From Thermoleophilia bacterium UBA2241 (GTDB lineage: Bacteria > Actinomycetota > Thermoleophilia > UBA2241), in the NCBI GenBank assembly GCA_002347645.1, contig DDYF01000009.1:1-64000 (forward strand): a stretch of 64,000 bases of DNA, given 5' to 3'. Shown here in pieces: positions 34,541 to 43,363 of the stretch (position 1 is its first letter; each line of letters opens with the position of its first letter). The position numbers were made by a program, and so were the translations under genes. The notes under the pieces were generated by a model, which worked only from the letters and a program-made list of their open reading frames with translations, was not told the DNA's origin and made no database searches.

Positions 34541-34549
34541 TGCTAGACT
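34541..34549 (+). promoter_or_regulatory. Candidate extended -10 promoter of the maturase gene
   Basis: TGCTAGACT is an extended -10 (TGN-TAGACT), 16 bp before a GGAGG and an ATG at 34574. That ATG opens only a 27-codon frame ending near 34656, which is not the maturase frame. No -35 is evident. Confidence 0.35.
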
Positions 34550-34733
34550 GCCGGTCATCGACTGGAGGTCGCGATGATCTCGACGCACAGGTACGACGCG
34601 GCGGACCTTGGCGGTGGCACGGGAACCGGACCCGGTGAGTCCCGCGTGCTCCACTGAAGTGGAGCGTGCCGAGCACGACCAGACGAGGCGCCATCACGCC
34701 GCGCGGCAGGACCACGTCGCGGCGTTCCACGTC

Positions 34734-35962
34734 ATGGCCAAGCCGACGGGTGCGCGCTGCAATCTCCACTGCGACTACTGCTTCTTCCTCGAGAAGGAGA
34801 AGCTGTATGCGGGCAGCGATCTCCGTATGCGCGACGAGGTCATGGAGGCATACGTCGCGCAGACCGTGGAGGCGCAGCGCGTCCCGCACGTGACCATCGC
34901 GTGGCAGGGCGGAGAGCCGACGCTCATGGGGCTGGACTTCTACCGGCGGGCACGTGCGGTCGAAGACGCGCACGTGCCGCCGGTATGACCGTCGAGCGCA
35001 CGCTCCAGACCAACGGCGTCCTGCTCGACGACGAATGGGCGGCGTTCCTCGCCGAGAACGACTACCTGGTCGGGCTGAGCATGGACGGCCCCCGGGAGTT
35101 GCACGACGCGTACCGCCACGACAAGGCCGGCCGCTCCGTGTTCGACCGTGTGCTCGCGGCCGCCCGTCGGCTGCAGGCGCACGGGGTGGAGTTCAACGTC
35201 CTCTGTGCAGTGAACGCGGCCAACGTCGAGCGCCCGCTCGACGTCTATCGCTTCTTCCGCGACGAGCTCGGGGCCCGGTATCTGCAGCTCATCCCCATCG
35301 TCGAGGTCGCGTCGCGACCGACCCCGGGTCGGGCGGGGACCGTCACGGACCGCAGTGTGCTGCCCGCGGCTTACGGCCGCTTCCTCAACGCCATCTTCGA
35401 CGAGTGGGTGCGCCGCGACGTCGGCAGCGTGTTCGTCCAGTTCTTCGACGGGGTGCTGGCGGCGTACGTTCGCGGCTACTCCAGTCTCTGTGTGCTGCAG
35501 CCGGTGTGCGGCGAGGGCGTCGTGCTCGAGCACAACGGCGACGTCTACTCGTGCGACCATTTCGTCGATCCTGAGCACCTGCTCGGCAACATCCTTGAGA
35601 CGCCGGTCGGCGAGCTCGTGCGCTCTGCCGCGCAGCGCCGCTTCGGAGAGGCGAAGCAGGCGGCGCTGCCCTCTTTCTGCCGCGCCTGCCGCTACCTGTT
35701 CGCCTGCAACGGCGAGTGCCCCAAGAACCGCATCCTGCTGACGCCGGACGGGGAGCCCGGCCTGAACTGGCTATGCGCCGGCCTCGGGTCCTTCTTCGCA
35801 CACACAGAGCGACCCATGCGGATCATGGCCGAGATCCTCAGGCGGGGCGGGGAGGCACGTGAAGTCATGGCTCTGCTCGACGCCGAGGCTCGCGCGACCC
35901 GTCGCAACGACCCGTGCCCCTGCGGCAGCGGCCGCAAGTACAAGCACTGCTGCGGGGCGTAG
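34734..35962 (+). pseudogene. Anaerobic sulfatase-maturating radical SAM enzyme, frameshifted
   Basis: It would oxidise the sulfatase Cys to formylglycine. Two frames are needed. The first (34734-34988) has MAKPTGARCNLHCDYCFF with the radical-SAM CxxxCxxC and AWQGGEPTLMG. The second, one base out of register from about 34980, continues TLQTNGVLLDDEW, then the SPASM Cys motifs (CNGECPKNR among them) and a C-terminal SEC-C motif (DPCPCGSGRKYKHCC). Inserting one base at 34980-34984 gives HVPPGMTVERTLQTNG, as in intact homologues. All cluster ligands are otherwise kept, so this could be a recent mutation or a sequencing error. The start is uncertain: ATG 34734 has no ribosome site. Confidence 0.8.
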
Positions 35963-36003
35963 GCGGGTCTCGGCTGCCGCACGCGTCGACGTCCGCAAGG
36001 CGT

Positions 36004-37191
36004 TCAGGTCAGCCTGAAGCGGATGACGGCGAGGCCGAAGAGCCCCGCCGACCAGGCGAGGGCGACGCCCAAGGCAGGCAGCACGTCGCCCACACCGAAC
36101 CCCCGCGCCACGATGCCGCGCAGCCCGTCGAGGATCCAGGCCGTCGGAAGCAGGTGGCCGACGAACTGGAACCCGGGACCCGTGATCTCGAGGGGGAACC
36201 ACGCCCCCGACAACGCCGAGACGCTCATCGAGGTGATGACCACGGCGGCGACGAGCGCCTGCTCGCTGGTGAGCAGCACGGCGAGGAGCAGGCCGAGGCT
36301 GGAGGCGACGAGCGACAGGGCGACCATCATGAGCAGCAGCGCGGCGGGGTCGTTGAGGTAGTCGACGCCGAAGACGAACTGCCCGATGCCGAGCAGCAGG
36401 ATCTGCTGGAAGAAGGTGAGGGCGAACATCCCGGCCATCTTTCCGGCGATCAGTTCCCAGCGCCTCACGCGCGTCGTCATCAGGCGCCGCAACGTGCCGT
36501 TCTTGCGCTCCATGATCACCGCCATGCCGGCGGTCAGCAGGCTGAACATGATGAAGTTGACCAGCATGCCGGGCGAGCTGAGGGTGAAGCCGGTGGGGAT
36601 CTGACCCGCCGCGGCGCCGGCCGCCACGGTCGTGAGGGAGACGACGGGCTCCTCCATCGCCTGCGTGGCCACGGCCTGTGCAAACGCCGGCACGTCGGCC
36701 GCGGCGGCGCCGGTCTGGCCCTGCGCCTCGGCCGCCGCCTCGACGCCGACCTGGGCCGCGCGGCTCGCGGCCACCAGGTCGCCGGCTGTCGCGCGGACCT
36801 CGGCCACGATCGCTTGGGCGCCGGACGAGGCTTGGTCGCCGACGAGGACGAGCTCGGCGGGCGCGCCGGCCTGCACGGCGGCCGAGAATCCCTCGGGGAT
36901 GAGCAGGCCGGCGGCGGCCCGCCCGTCCGCGATCCACGCCTCGAGCTCGGCGGCGTTCTTGGGCACCACGCGGACCGCGTCAGACTCCTCCAGCGCGGCG
37001 ACGAGCTGCTGCGACTGCGCGTCGTGGTCGGCGTCGTGCAGCCCGAGCGCCAGCCGGTCGCTGCCACTGCCGAACATGAGGCCGAAGAAGGCCGTGAAGG
37101 CGATCGGCATGATGACGATGAAGATCGCCGACAGCCGGTCGCGGCGCGTCTCCAGCAGGTCCTTGCCGGCCAGTGTCCAGAGGCGCCTCAC
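36004..37191 (-). CDS. ABC-2 type transporter permease 2
   Basis: A 395-residue permease. One N-terminal transmembrane helix (about residues 18-40) is followed by a large extracytoplasmic loop (about 45-180) and five C-terminal helices (about 190-390), the ABC2_membrane_3 layout. A motif ERKNGTLRRLMTTRVRRWELI sits at the coupling-helix position. GTG at 37191 (VRRLWTLAGKDL) is preferred for its match to other ABC-2 permeases; GTG at 37206 is possible. It is the third gene of an ATPase-permease-permease operon. Substrate unknown. Confidence 0.85.
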   Translation of the reverse strand: MRRLWTLAGKDLLETRRDRLSAIFIVIMPIAFTAFFGLMFGSGSDRLALGLHDADHDAQSQQLVAALEESDAVRVVPKNAAELEAWIADGRAAAGLLIPEGFSAAVQAGAPAELVLVGDQASSGAQAIVAEVRATAGDLVAASRAAQVGVEAAAEAQGQTGAAAADVPAFAQAVATQAMEEPVVSLTTVAAGAAAGQIPTGFTLSSPGMLVNFIMFSLLTAGMAVIMERKNGTLRRLMTTRVRRWELIAGKMAGMFALTFFQQILLLGIGQFVFGVDYLNDPAALLLMMVALSLVASSLGLLLAVLLTSEQALVAAVVITSMSVSALSGAWFPLEITGPGFQFVGHLLPTAWILDGLRGIVARGFGVGDVLPALGVALAWSAGLFGLAVIRFRLT

Positions 37192-37222
37192 GGCAGCGGC
37201 CCCCACGTGGCGTCCCGCGTGC

Positions 37223-38461
37223 TCACGCGTACCGCCGCCTGAAGCGCCACACCGCGACGGCGAAGAAGGCGAGGCCGAACGCGACCGGCACGACGAGGTC
37301 CCCGGAGATGTCGGCGAGGCCTCCGCCGCGCATCGCCGCGTCCCACCCGCGCAGCAGTGGGCCGTTGGGGGTGAAGCCCTGGACGGTCGCGTACGTACCG
37401 GCGTCCGTGGCCGTGCCGAAGTTACCGCCGAGCAGGCCGAGGACGAGGTAGACGCCGGCACTGATCGCGCCCGCCTGCCCCGGCGTGCGCACGACGGAGA
37501 TGATGAGCAGCGCGAGCCCGCTCGCCACCGCCGACGTGACAACGGTGAGCACCGCGACGACGTCGAGACGCCCCCAGTCGATACTGAACAGGATGGCGCC
37601 ACCGATGAGCAGGACGATCAGCTGAACGCTCACAGTGAGGAAGACAGAGGCGAACTTGCCGCCGAGGATCGTCGCCGTCGGCGTGGGCGTCGTCAGCATG
37701 CGGGGCAGCGTCCCGTCCTGGTCCTCCGTGAGGATGGTACGGGCGACGTTCCCCGCGCCGAAGAACATGAAGAAGACCATCATGCCGGCGAGGATCAGGC
37801 CGACGGTCGAGGCGTCCTCGCCCTCGCCGGCACTCGGTGCCCGTTCGGCGATGACGAGCGCCTGGCTCACGCCGCCGTCCTGGACGAAGCGGGCGGCCGC
37901 GGTCTGGGCGGCGTCGTCGTTGCCGGCGGGCCCGCCGGCCACGGCCACCGCGACCGTCGCGGCCGCCCGCGCCCCGTTGAAGTCGAGGAGCGCCTGCATC
38001 ACGACCGACTCCGTGATCGCCATCCCGAACTCCTGCGTCGGGTCCACGTACAACTCGACCGCCGTCTTCTGCCCCTCCGCGCCATACAGCGCGGCGGTGA
38101 AGTCGCGCGGGACGACGACGGCGACGGCGGCGTCGCCGTCGTCGACCCGGGCGCGGGCCGCCGCCGCGCTCTTGGCCTCCGTCACCTCGAGCACGTCCCT
38201 CAGGCCCTCGCTCGTGAGGATGCCGGCGAACGCGTCGCCGGCGAGCGGCGGCGCCTCCTGGCCGGGGGCGGCGGCCGGTCGTGCGTCCTCGCTGGCCAGC
38301 GCGACCTTGGTCGCCGAGATCTCGAACGAGTCGCCGCCGCCGAAGGCGAAGCCGAGCAGTCCGGCGAGCGCCAGCGGGGCGAGCAGCATCATCGCCAGGC
38401 CGGGGACGTTGCCCATGGTGCTGCGCAGGTCCTTCCAGGCGATGGCCCAGACCTTCGTCAT
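37223..38461 (-). CDS. ABC-2 type transporter permease 1
   Basis: A 412-residue permease with the same layout as the next gene: a first helix (about residues 18-40, LAMMLLAPLALAGLLGFAFG), a long external loop (about 45-225) and five or six C-terminal helices. EDQDGTLPRMLTTPTPTATIL marks the coupling segment. Two different permeases suggest a heterodimeric exporter. ATG is at 38461. The gap to the upstream ATPase is 58 bp and to the downstream permease 31 bp, so they form one operon. Confidence 0.85.
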   Translation of the reverse strand: MTKVWAIAWKDLRSTMGNVPGLAMMLLAPLALAGLLGFAFGGGDSFEISATKVALASEDARPAAAPGQEAPPLAGDAFAGILTSEGLRDVLEVTEAKSAAAARARVDDGDAAVAVVVPRDFTAALYGAEGQKTAVELYVDPTQEFGMAITESVVMQALLDFNGARAAATVAVAVAGGPAGNDDAAQTAAARFVQDGGVSQALVIAERAPSAGEGEDASTVGLILAGMMVFFMFFGAGNVARTILTEDQDGTLPRMLTTPTPTATILGGKFASVFLTVSVQLIVLLIGGAILFSIDWGRLDVVAVLTVVTSAVASGLALLIISVVRTPGQAGAISAGVYLVLGLLGGNFGTATDAGTYATVQGFTPNGPLLRGWDAAMRGGGLADISGDLVVPVAFGLAFFAVAVWRFRRRYA

Positions 38462-38519
38462 CGTCCGCCTACTGTCGGGTGCCCCTGCGGCGCACCCGAC
38501 GATGATCCATCTGGGGCGA

Positions 38520-39464
38520 TCATTCGCGCAGCGCGCGGCCGGTCAGGTGGAGGAAGACGAGCTCGAGGTTCGGCTCGCTCACGTTCACCGACGTGATGCG
38601 CGAGCCGCCCCCGGCGGCTTCCTCGAACAGGTGGGGCAACACCTCGTTGGCGTCGTCGACGAGCAGCTCCGCGTGGTCTTCCTCCACTGAGGCCTTGCTC
38701 ACCCCGCGCAGGCCCGACCAGCGCTCCACCATGCCATCGAGCTGCCGGTCGACCGCGACGTCGACGCGCGCCTCCTCGCCGACGATCTTCACGAGCTCAC
38801 CGTGCGTGCCGAGGGCGATCATCTTGCCGTGGTCGATGATCCCGATACGGTCGCTGAGCTCCTGTGCCTCGGCCATGTAGTGCGTCGTGTAAAGCACCGT
38901 CATGCCCTGTTCGCGAAAGGTGAGGATGCCGTCCAGGATCGAGCGCCGGCTCTGGGGGTCGATGCCGACCGTCGGCTCGTCGAGGTAGAGGATCTTCGGC
39001 CTGTGCAGCAGCGCGACGCCGATGTTGACGCGCCGCTTCATGCCGCCGGAGTACTTGTCGACGCGGTCCTTCTGGCGATCGACGAGGCTGATGAGCTCGA
39101 GCACCTCGTCGACGCGGCTCGTGAGCTCGACACCTGCGAGGCCGTACATCTTGCCCCAGAAGACGAGGTTCTCGCGCGCCGTCATGTCGGGGTAGACGGC
39201 GATGTCCTGGGGGACCACGCCGATGACGGACTTCACGGCTTGCGCGTCGCCGACGATCGAGTGGCCGTCGACGGTCGCGTCGCCGCCGCTGGGCCGGAGC
39301 AGGCACGACAACATCGAGATCGTCGTGCTCTTGCCGGCCCCGTTCGGCCCCAGCAGGCTGAAGATCTCGCCGCGTTCGATCGTGAAGCTCACGTCGTCGA
39401 CGGCGAGCACGCCCTTGGGCGGGTCGTACCGCTTGCTGAGGCCCTGGACCTCGACGATGCTCAC
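38520..39464 (-). CDS. ABC-2 exporter ATP-binding protein
   Basis: A 314-residue ATPase that powers the two adjacent permeases. Walker A is LLGPNGAGKSTT near residue 38, the Q-loop is VVPQDIAVYPD, the signature KYSGGMKRRVNIGVALL near residue 139, Walker B ILYLDEPTVGIDPQ, and the H-loop TTHYMAEAQ. A C-terminal domain (about residues 215-314) is typical of daunorubicin-resistance-type exporters. AAGGGGGG sits six bases before the GTG at 39464, but directly abuts the ATG at 39470, so GTG is the likelier start. Confidence 0.92.
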   Translation of the reverse strand: MSIVEVQGLSKRYDPPKGVLAVDDVSFTIERGEIFSLLGPNGAGKSTTISMLSCLLRPSGGDATVDGHSIVGDAQAVKSVIGVVPQDIAVYPDMTARENLVFWGKMYGLAGVELTSRVDEVLELISLVDRQKDRVDKYSGGMKRRVNIGVALLHRPKILYLDEPTVGIDPQSRRSILDGILTFREQGMTVLYTTHYMAEAQELSDRIGIIDHGKMIALGTHGELVKIVGEEARVDVAVDRQLDGMVERWSGLRGVSKASVEEDHAELLVDDANEVLPHLFEEAAGGGSRITSVNVSEPNLELVFLHLTGRALRE

Positions 39465-39562
39465 GCGCATCCCCCCTTGTGCCGTCGATGGCCCCGGCAG
39501 TGTACGTATACACCCGGAGTGCGGCCGTCGTCATCCCCTCGGCAAGGCTCGCCGCCGCCCCG

Positions 39563-40060
39563 TCAACCCGAGAAGTGGGCGATCACGCCGACCGTCCAGA
39601 CCGAGCAGGCAAGGCAGACCATGCCGAACTCGACGAGGATGCCCATGCCGGTCCCCTTCAGCGTCTCCACGCTCGATGCCACGGCGGCGCGGAAGTCGTG
39701 GCGGCGCGCGTACTCGCTCGCGAGCAGCCCCGCGCCGAAGCCGACGAAGAGGCCGAAGAAGGGCAGGACGAACATCCCGATGACGCTGCAGACGACGGCC
39801 ACGGCGATGGACCCCTTCGGGATCTGCTGCTGTTTGAGCTTGCGGCCGGTGAGGACGGCGCTCGCCGACCAGCCGGCGACCGCGACGAGCGCCCCCACGA
39901 TGCCGGCCGTCCACGAGGCACCGGAGCCGAGGAACCACGCCCACGCGACCAGTGCCGCGATGGCCACCGGACTGCCGGGCAGCACTGGATAGACTGTACC
40001 GACTGCGGCGACGGCCAGGACGATGCCCGCGACAACGGTGACGACGATGTCCCAGTCCAT
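39563..40060 (-). CDS. DUF456 membrane protein
   Basis: A 165-residue membrane protein with four or five hydrophobic stretches and Gly-rich turns (VYPVLPGSPVAIAALVAWAW, GMFVLPFFGLFVGFGAGLLA), matching DUF456. ATG at 40060 follows AAGGA. Function unknown; it is convergent or isolated relative to neighbours. Confidence 0.82.
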   Translation of the reverse strand: MDWDIVVTVVAGIVLAVAAVGTVYPVLPGSPVAIAALVAWAWFLGSGASWTAGIVGALVAVAGWSASAVLTGRKLKQQQIPKGSIAVAVVCSVIGMFVLPFFGLFVGFGAGLLASEYARRHDFRAAVASSVETLKGTGMGILVEFGMVCLACSVWTVGVIAHFSG

Positions 40061-40136
40061 GACGCCATCCTTGCACGGCGAGACGAGCGGCGACACCTCG
40101 CGAGGAGTCGCCGCCCGCCGCACCCAACGCCCCGCC

Positions 40137-40712
40137 GTGGAGTTGTACTGGATCCCGCTTGGCGCCGGCGGCCATGTCGTGCGCCTGAACGGCTGGGCCT
40201 TCGAGCGCCTGGTCGCGGTGCGCGACCGTCGGGCGGCGCTCGACCTGTACCATGCCGCCCTCATCGTCCGCGTGCCCGAGGGCCGCTTCACCATCGAGAG
40301 CACGCCGGTGCCCGACCGGAATGGTCACGAACGCGGCGTCGTGGGTGGCGGCGCGGTCGGGAGCCGGTGGGCAGGGGGTCTGCGCATCTTCCGTTACGAG
40401 ATCCGGTGCTGGCGCGACGGTGTGATCCCGGACCTGGCGTACGCGGTCGAGAGCCCGCGCCGCCTCGCTCGGGACGAGGCAGCGGCGCGGCGCGTGCTCG
40501 ACCTTGCCCCCCGGATACCGACGCCCGTGTGGGGCCGCGACGAGCTCCGCGCGGGCGAGATGTGGAACTCCAACTCCATCGTCTCGTGGCTGCTGGCGCG
40601 CGCCGGGTTCGACGTTCCCGCGATCGCGTTGCCCACGGGTGGGCGCGCGCCCGGCTGGAACGCGGGGCTGGTCGTCGCGCGGCGCAGTTCGGCCGTGCCT
40701 GGAGTAGGATGA
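40137..40712 (+). CDS. Hypothetical protein upstream of C45 acyltransferase
   Basis: About 191 residues, no confident family. It begins VELYWIPLGAGGHVVRLNGWAFE and contains HAALIVRVPEGRFTIESTP and, near the C-terminus, MWNSNSIVSWLLARAGF. The His-strand and NSNSIxxWLL elements recall permuted papain-like (NlpC/YiiX-type) domains, but no nucleophilic Cys is evident at the expected point. The start is uncertain; GTG at 40137 has no ribosome site and AGGAG lies about 30 bases upstream. It ends six bases before the next gene and is probably co-transcribed with it. Confidence 0.55.
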   Translation: MELYWIPLGAGGHVVRLNGWAFERLVAVRDRRAALDLYHAALIVRVPEGRFTIESTPVPDRNGHERGVVGGGAVGSRWAGGLRIFRYEIRCWRDGVIPDLAYAVESPRRLARDEAAARRVLDLAPRIPTPVWGRDELRAGEMWNSNSIVSWLLARAGFDVPAIALPTGGRAPGWNAGLVVARRSSAVPGVG

Positions 40713-40718
40713 CCAGCC

Positions 40719-41795
40719 GTGAATCACCGGCCCCTGTTCATCGAAGCCGCGGGCACCCACCGCGAGGTAGGCAGGCAGATCGGCGAGGCGGCGCGCGACT
40801 TGGTCGCGCGGGGCCTCGCCGCCTACGAGGAGCGTTTCGCCGTGCTCGCCGGCTTCGACCTGGCCGAGGCGGTCGAGCGCTCGCGCGCGTACCTGCGCCC
40901 GGCCGAGCAGTACCTTCCGCAGGTCGTCGACCAGATCCGCGGATTGGCCGAAGGCGCGAGCGCACCCTTCCAGCACCTCTTCGCCCTGAACTGCAGCGAG
41001 GAGTTCACCTGTGCCGCCGACCGCGCGTGGCCGCGACCGGAGCACTGCACCTCGTTCGCGGCGGCGGCCGGCGGCCGCGTCGTCTCCGGCCACAACGAGG
41101 ACTGGTATCCCGACGACGTCGAGAACGTCGTGGTCCGCAAGGTCACGCTGCGCGGCCCCGGTGCGTGGAGCGGTGTGTCCTACCTCAGCGTGGGTCCGGC
41201 CTACGATCTGCCCGTCACCGGCATCACGTCGCGGGGCTTCACCTCGGCCGCCAACACCGTCTACTTCCGCGACGAGCGTGTCGGCGTGCCCAACACGTGC
41301 CTGGTCGCGACGGTGCTCGAGCAGGCGGATCTGGAAGGCGCCCGCGACCTCATCGCCGGCGCCCCGCGGGCGCGAGGGTCGAACCACCTTCTGTGCGATG
41401 CAGGTGGGCGCATCTGGGACATCGAGACCACGGCGGAGCGCCTGGCGTTCATGGAGGGCGGCGTGCTGTTCACGCACGCCAACCACTACGTCTCGCCCGA
41501 GCTCGCGCCCGAGGACGCTACCGGCTCAGAGGGCTCGCCCAAGCGGCGCGCTCGCGCCGAGGAGCTGCTGGCACAGGGGGTCGAGGCCGGGGTCGACCTC
41601 GTCGAGCTCGGCAAGACAGTGCTCAGCGACCATGCGAACGCGCCGTTCAGCATCTGCGCGCACTGGAACGACGACGACCCCGACCAGGACCAGAGCGTGA
41701 CGACGGCGAGCATGGTCTGGGAACCGGCCGAGGGCCGGGCTCACATCGCCTGCGGGCAGCCCTGCGCTTCGGCGTACGTGGCCTTCCAGCTGTAG
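40719..41795 (+). CDS. C45-family autoproteolytic acyltransferase/hydrolase
   Basis: A 358-residue Ntn-hydrolase of the acyl-CoA:6-aminopenicillanic acid acyltransferase-like family. The precursor would be cleaved before the nucleophilic Cys in HCTSFAAA (about residue 109). GHNEDWYPDD (about 124) supplies the conserved Asn/Asp, and the late HANHYVSPEL and SICAHWNDD segments fit the family. No signal peptide. GTG at 40719 follows the preceding stop by six bases. Natural substrates are usually amides; here unknown. Confidence 0.82.
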   Translation: MNHRPLFIEAAGTHREVGRQIGEAARDLVARGLAAYEERFAVLAGFDLAEAVERSRAYLRPAEQYLPQVVDQIRGLAEGASAPFQHLFALNCSEEFTCAADRAWPRPEHCTSFAAAAGGRVVSGHNEDWYPDDVENVVVRKVTLRGPGAWSGVSYLSVGPAYDLPVTGITSRGFTSAANTVYFRDERVGVPNTCLVATVLEQADLEGARDLIAGAPRARGSNHLLCDAGGRIWDIETTAERLAFMEGGVLFTHANHYVSPELAPEDATGSEGSPKRRARAEELLAQGVEAGVDLVELGKTVLSDHANAPFSICAHWNDDDPDQDQSVTTASMVWEPAEGRAHIACGQPCASAYVAFQL

Positions 41796-41949
41796 GACCG
41801 GGCAAGCGCAGCGTCGAGCGCGGGGTCGAAGCCCTCACCTTCACCACGGTCGGCGGCGCCTTCCCTCGCCGCGCGTCGTGCGGTATCGTCCGGAGCGGTG
41901 GCGTCTATCCGTCCGCCCACGCGGCGGAGACCCTCGAGGGAAGGAAGCC

Positions 41950-43332
41950 ATGAAGGCTCCGCTGCATGTCCCGCTCGTCCTGCGCACCCTGCTCTCCGTG
42001 TTCCTGCTCCTCCTGCTGTCGGCAGTCATCTGCGCGTCGGCCGCCCTGGCCTCGGAGCCCGCCTGCTTCGATCCGTTCTTCTACGGCGGGCCCACACAGC
42101 TGCCGTCACCTGGGCTCGCCGCCAGTGCCACCGACGCGCCGATTGCGTCCGTCCATGGCCACGTCTTCCCCTACGGCGACTTCTACCCGGCGGCCCATTT
42201 CGTCTCGGTCGAGACCTACGACGGGAGCGGCTCGTACCTGGGGTACCAGTCCACCACCACTGATCAGAGTGGCTTCTACAGCTTGGCCGACGTGCCGGCC
42301 GGCACCGGCCACCTCTTCGTGCGGTACGAGGGGAACAACGTGGTCCTGGAGCGGTCCGGGCTGCAGATCGCGGAGGGGAGCAACGAGCTCACCGTCTATC
42401 CCGGCGCCGTGCAGTGGACGAACACGAAGGGCGGCCCTTTCAATGGTTCTTCCAGCCTGAACGTGGTGCTCGGCGGGATCGCCTTGTCTCCGGACGGTCC
42501 GATCAGGAGCAGCCGCTGGTTCTCTGGCGCGGTCGTGTCGGGCGAGGCCTGGTCATTGCCCGGGCAGGTCGAGTGGGCTCAGTGCTACTACCGCGAGAAC
42601 GAGGTCGCCACGTGGGCGCTCGTCGACACCACCGAGACGCTGCACGTCATCGGGGGTGAGCCGAGCTCCGGGCAGATCGACTTCCACCAGGACAGCGCGG
42701 CCCGCATGAGGATCGTCTGGCCGCGCTGGCAGTCCGGCAAGCCGGGCACGGTCATGAAGATGCGCTTCGAGAACTGGCCGATGTGGACCGGGCTTGCCCT
42801 CACCGGTCTGGACGCCAGCGTGCCGGCGACGACGTGGAACGATCTCACCTACGACGTCTCGACCAGCCTGAGCACCCGCACCCTGAACCTCAAGGTGCCG
42901 ACCACGGCGAAGGTGGGTCGCTTCTTCACGACGGACGCCCGCGGGACGGTGACCGAGCTCGAGATACCCACGAACGTCTCGGCCTACTTCCAAGTCTCCA
43001 CGGTCAAGCCCAGCAGGGCTCGCATCGCCAAGGGGCAGGCAGTCCGTCTGAGCGGCCGCGTCCCGGTGTTGCTCGGACCGGACGGCACAGCGGGGACCCG
43101 CAAGTACGTGACGATCTGGGCGCGGCGACAGACGGCCGCCGACGCCCCCGCGAAGTGGGACCCCAGGGCGGCCGGTTGGCGCAAGGTGGCCACGGTGCGC
43201 ACCGACGCCTTCGGCCGCTACGTGACGCCCAAGCTCAGGCCGAGCCGCAGCACCTCCTACGTCTGCCGCTACCCCGGCGATCCCACGCACTTCCGGGCCT
43301 ACACGTCGGTGTGCCGTGTGAGGGTGCGGTGA
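41950..43332 (+). CDS. Secreted protein with carboxypeptidase-regulatory-like domain
   Basis: About 460 residues. A strong signal peptide spans residues 1-35 (VLRTLLSVFLLLLLSAVICA, then AALASEPAC). Residues 60-145 form a CarboxypepD_reg-like beta-sandwich (GFYSLADVPAGTGHLFVRY), and the C-terminal 100 residues resemble Ig-like repeats in actinobacterial surface proteins (KGQAVRLSGRVP, TSYVCRYPGDPTH). The middle is unassigned. ATG at 41950 follows AAGGAAG. Probably extracellular; no enzymatic motif seen. Confidence 0.7.
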   Translation: MKAPLHVPLVLRTLLSVFLLLLLSAVICASAALASEPACFDPFFYGGPTQLPSPGLAASATDAPIASVHGHVFPYGDFYPAAHFVSVETYDGSGSYLGYQSTTTDQSGFYSLADVPAGTGHLFVRYEGNNVVLERSGLQIAEGSNELTVYPGAVQWTNTKGGPFNGSSSLNVVLGGIALSPDGPIRSSRWFSGAVVSGEAWSLPGQVEWAQCYYRENEVATWALVDTTETLHVIGGEPSSGQIDFHQDSAARMRIVWPRWQSGKPGTVMKMRFENWPMWTGLALTGLDASVPATTWNDLTYDVSTSLSTRTLNLKVPTTAKVGRFFTTDARGTVTELEIPTNVSAYFQVSTVKPSRARIAKGQAVRLSGRVPVLLGPDGTAGTRKYVTIWARRQTAADAPAKWDPRAAGWRKVATVRTDAFGRYVTPKLRPSRSTSYVCRYPGDPTHFRAYTSVCRVRVR

Positions 43333-43363
43333 CTCGGGGCTGAGCGGAGCCGGCGTCGGGGCG

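Noticed and set aside
39479..41953. A long plus-strand open frame across DUF456, the hypothetical gene and the C45 acyltransferase
   Set aside because: Low-complexity Arg/Gly-rich translation that crosses three well-supported genes in other frames.
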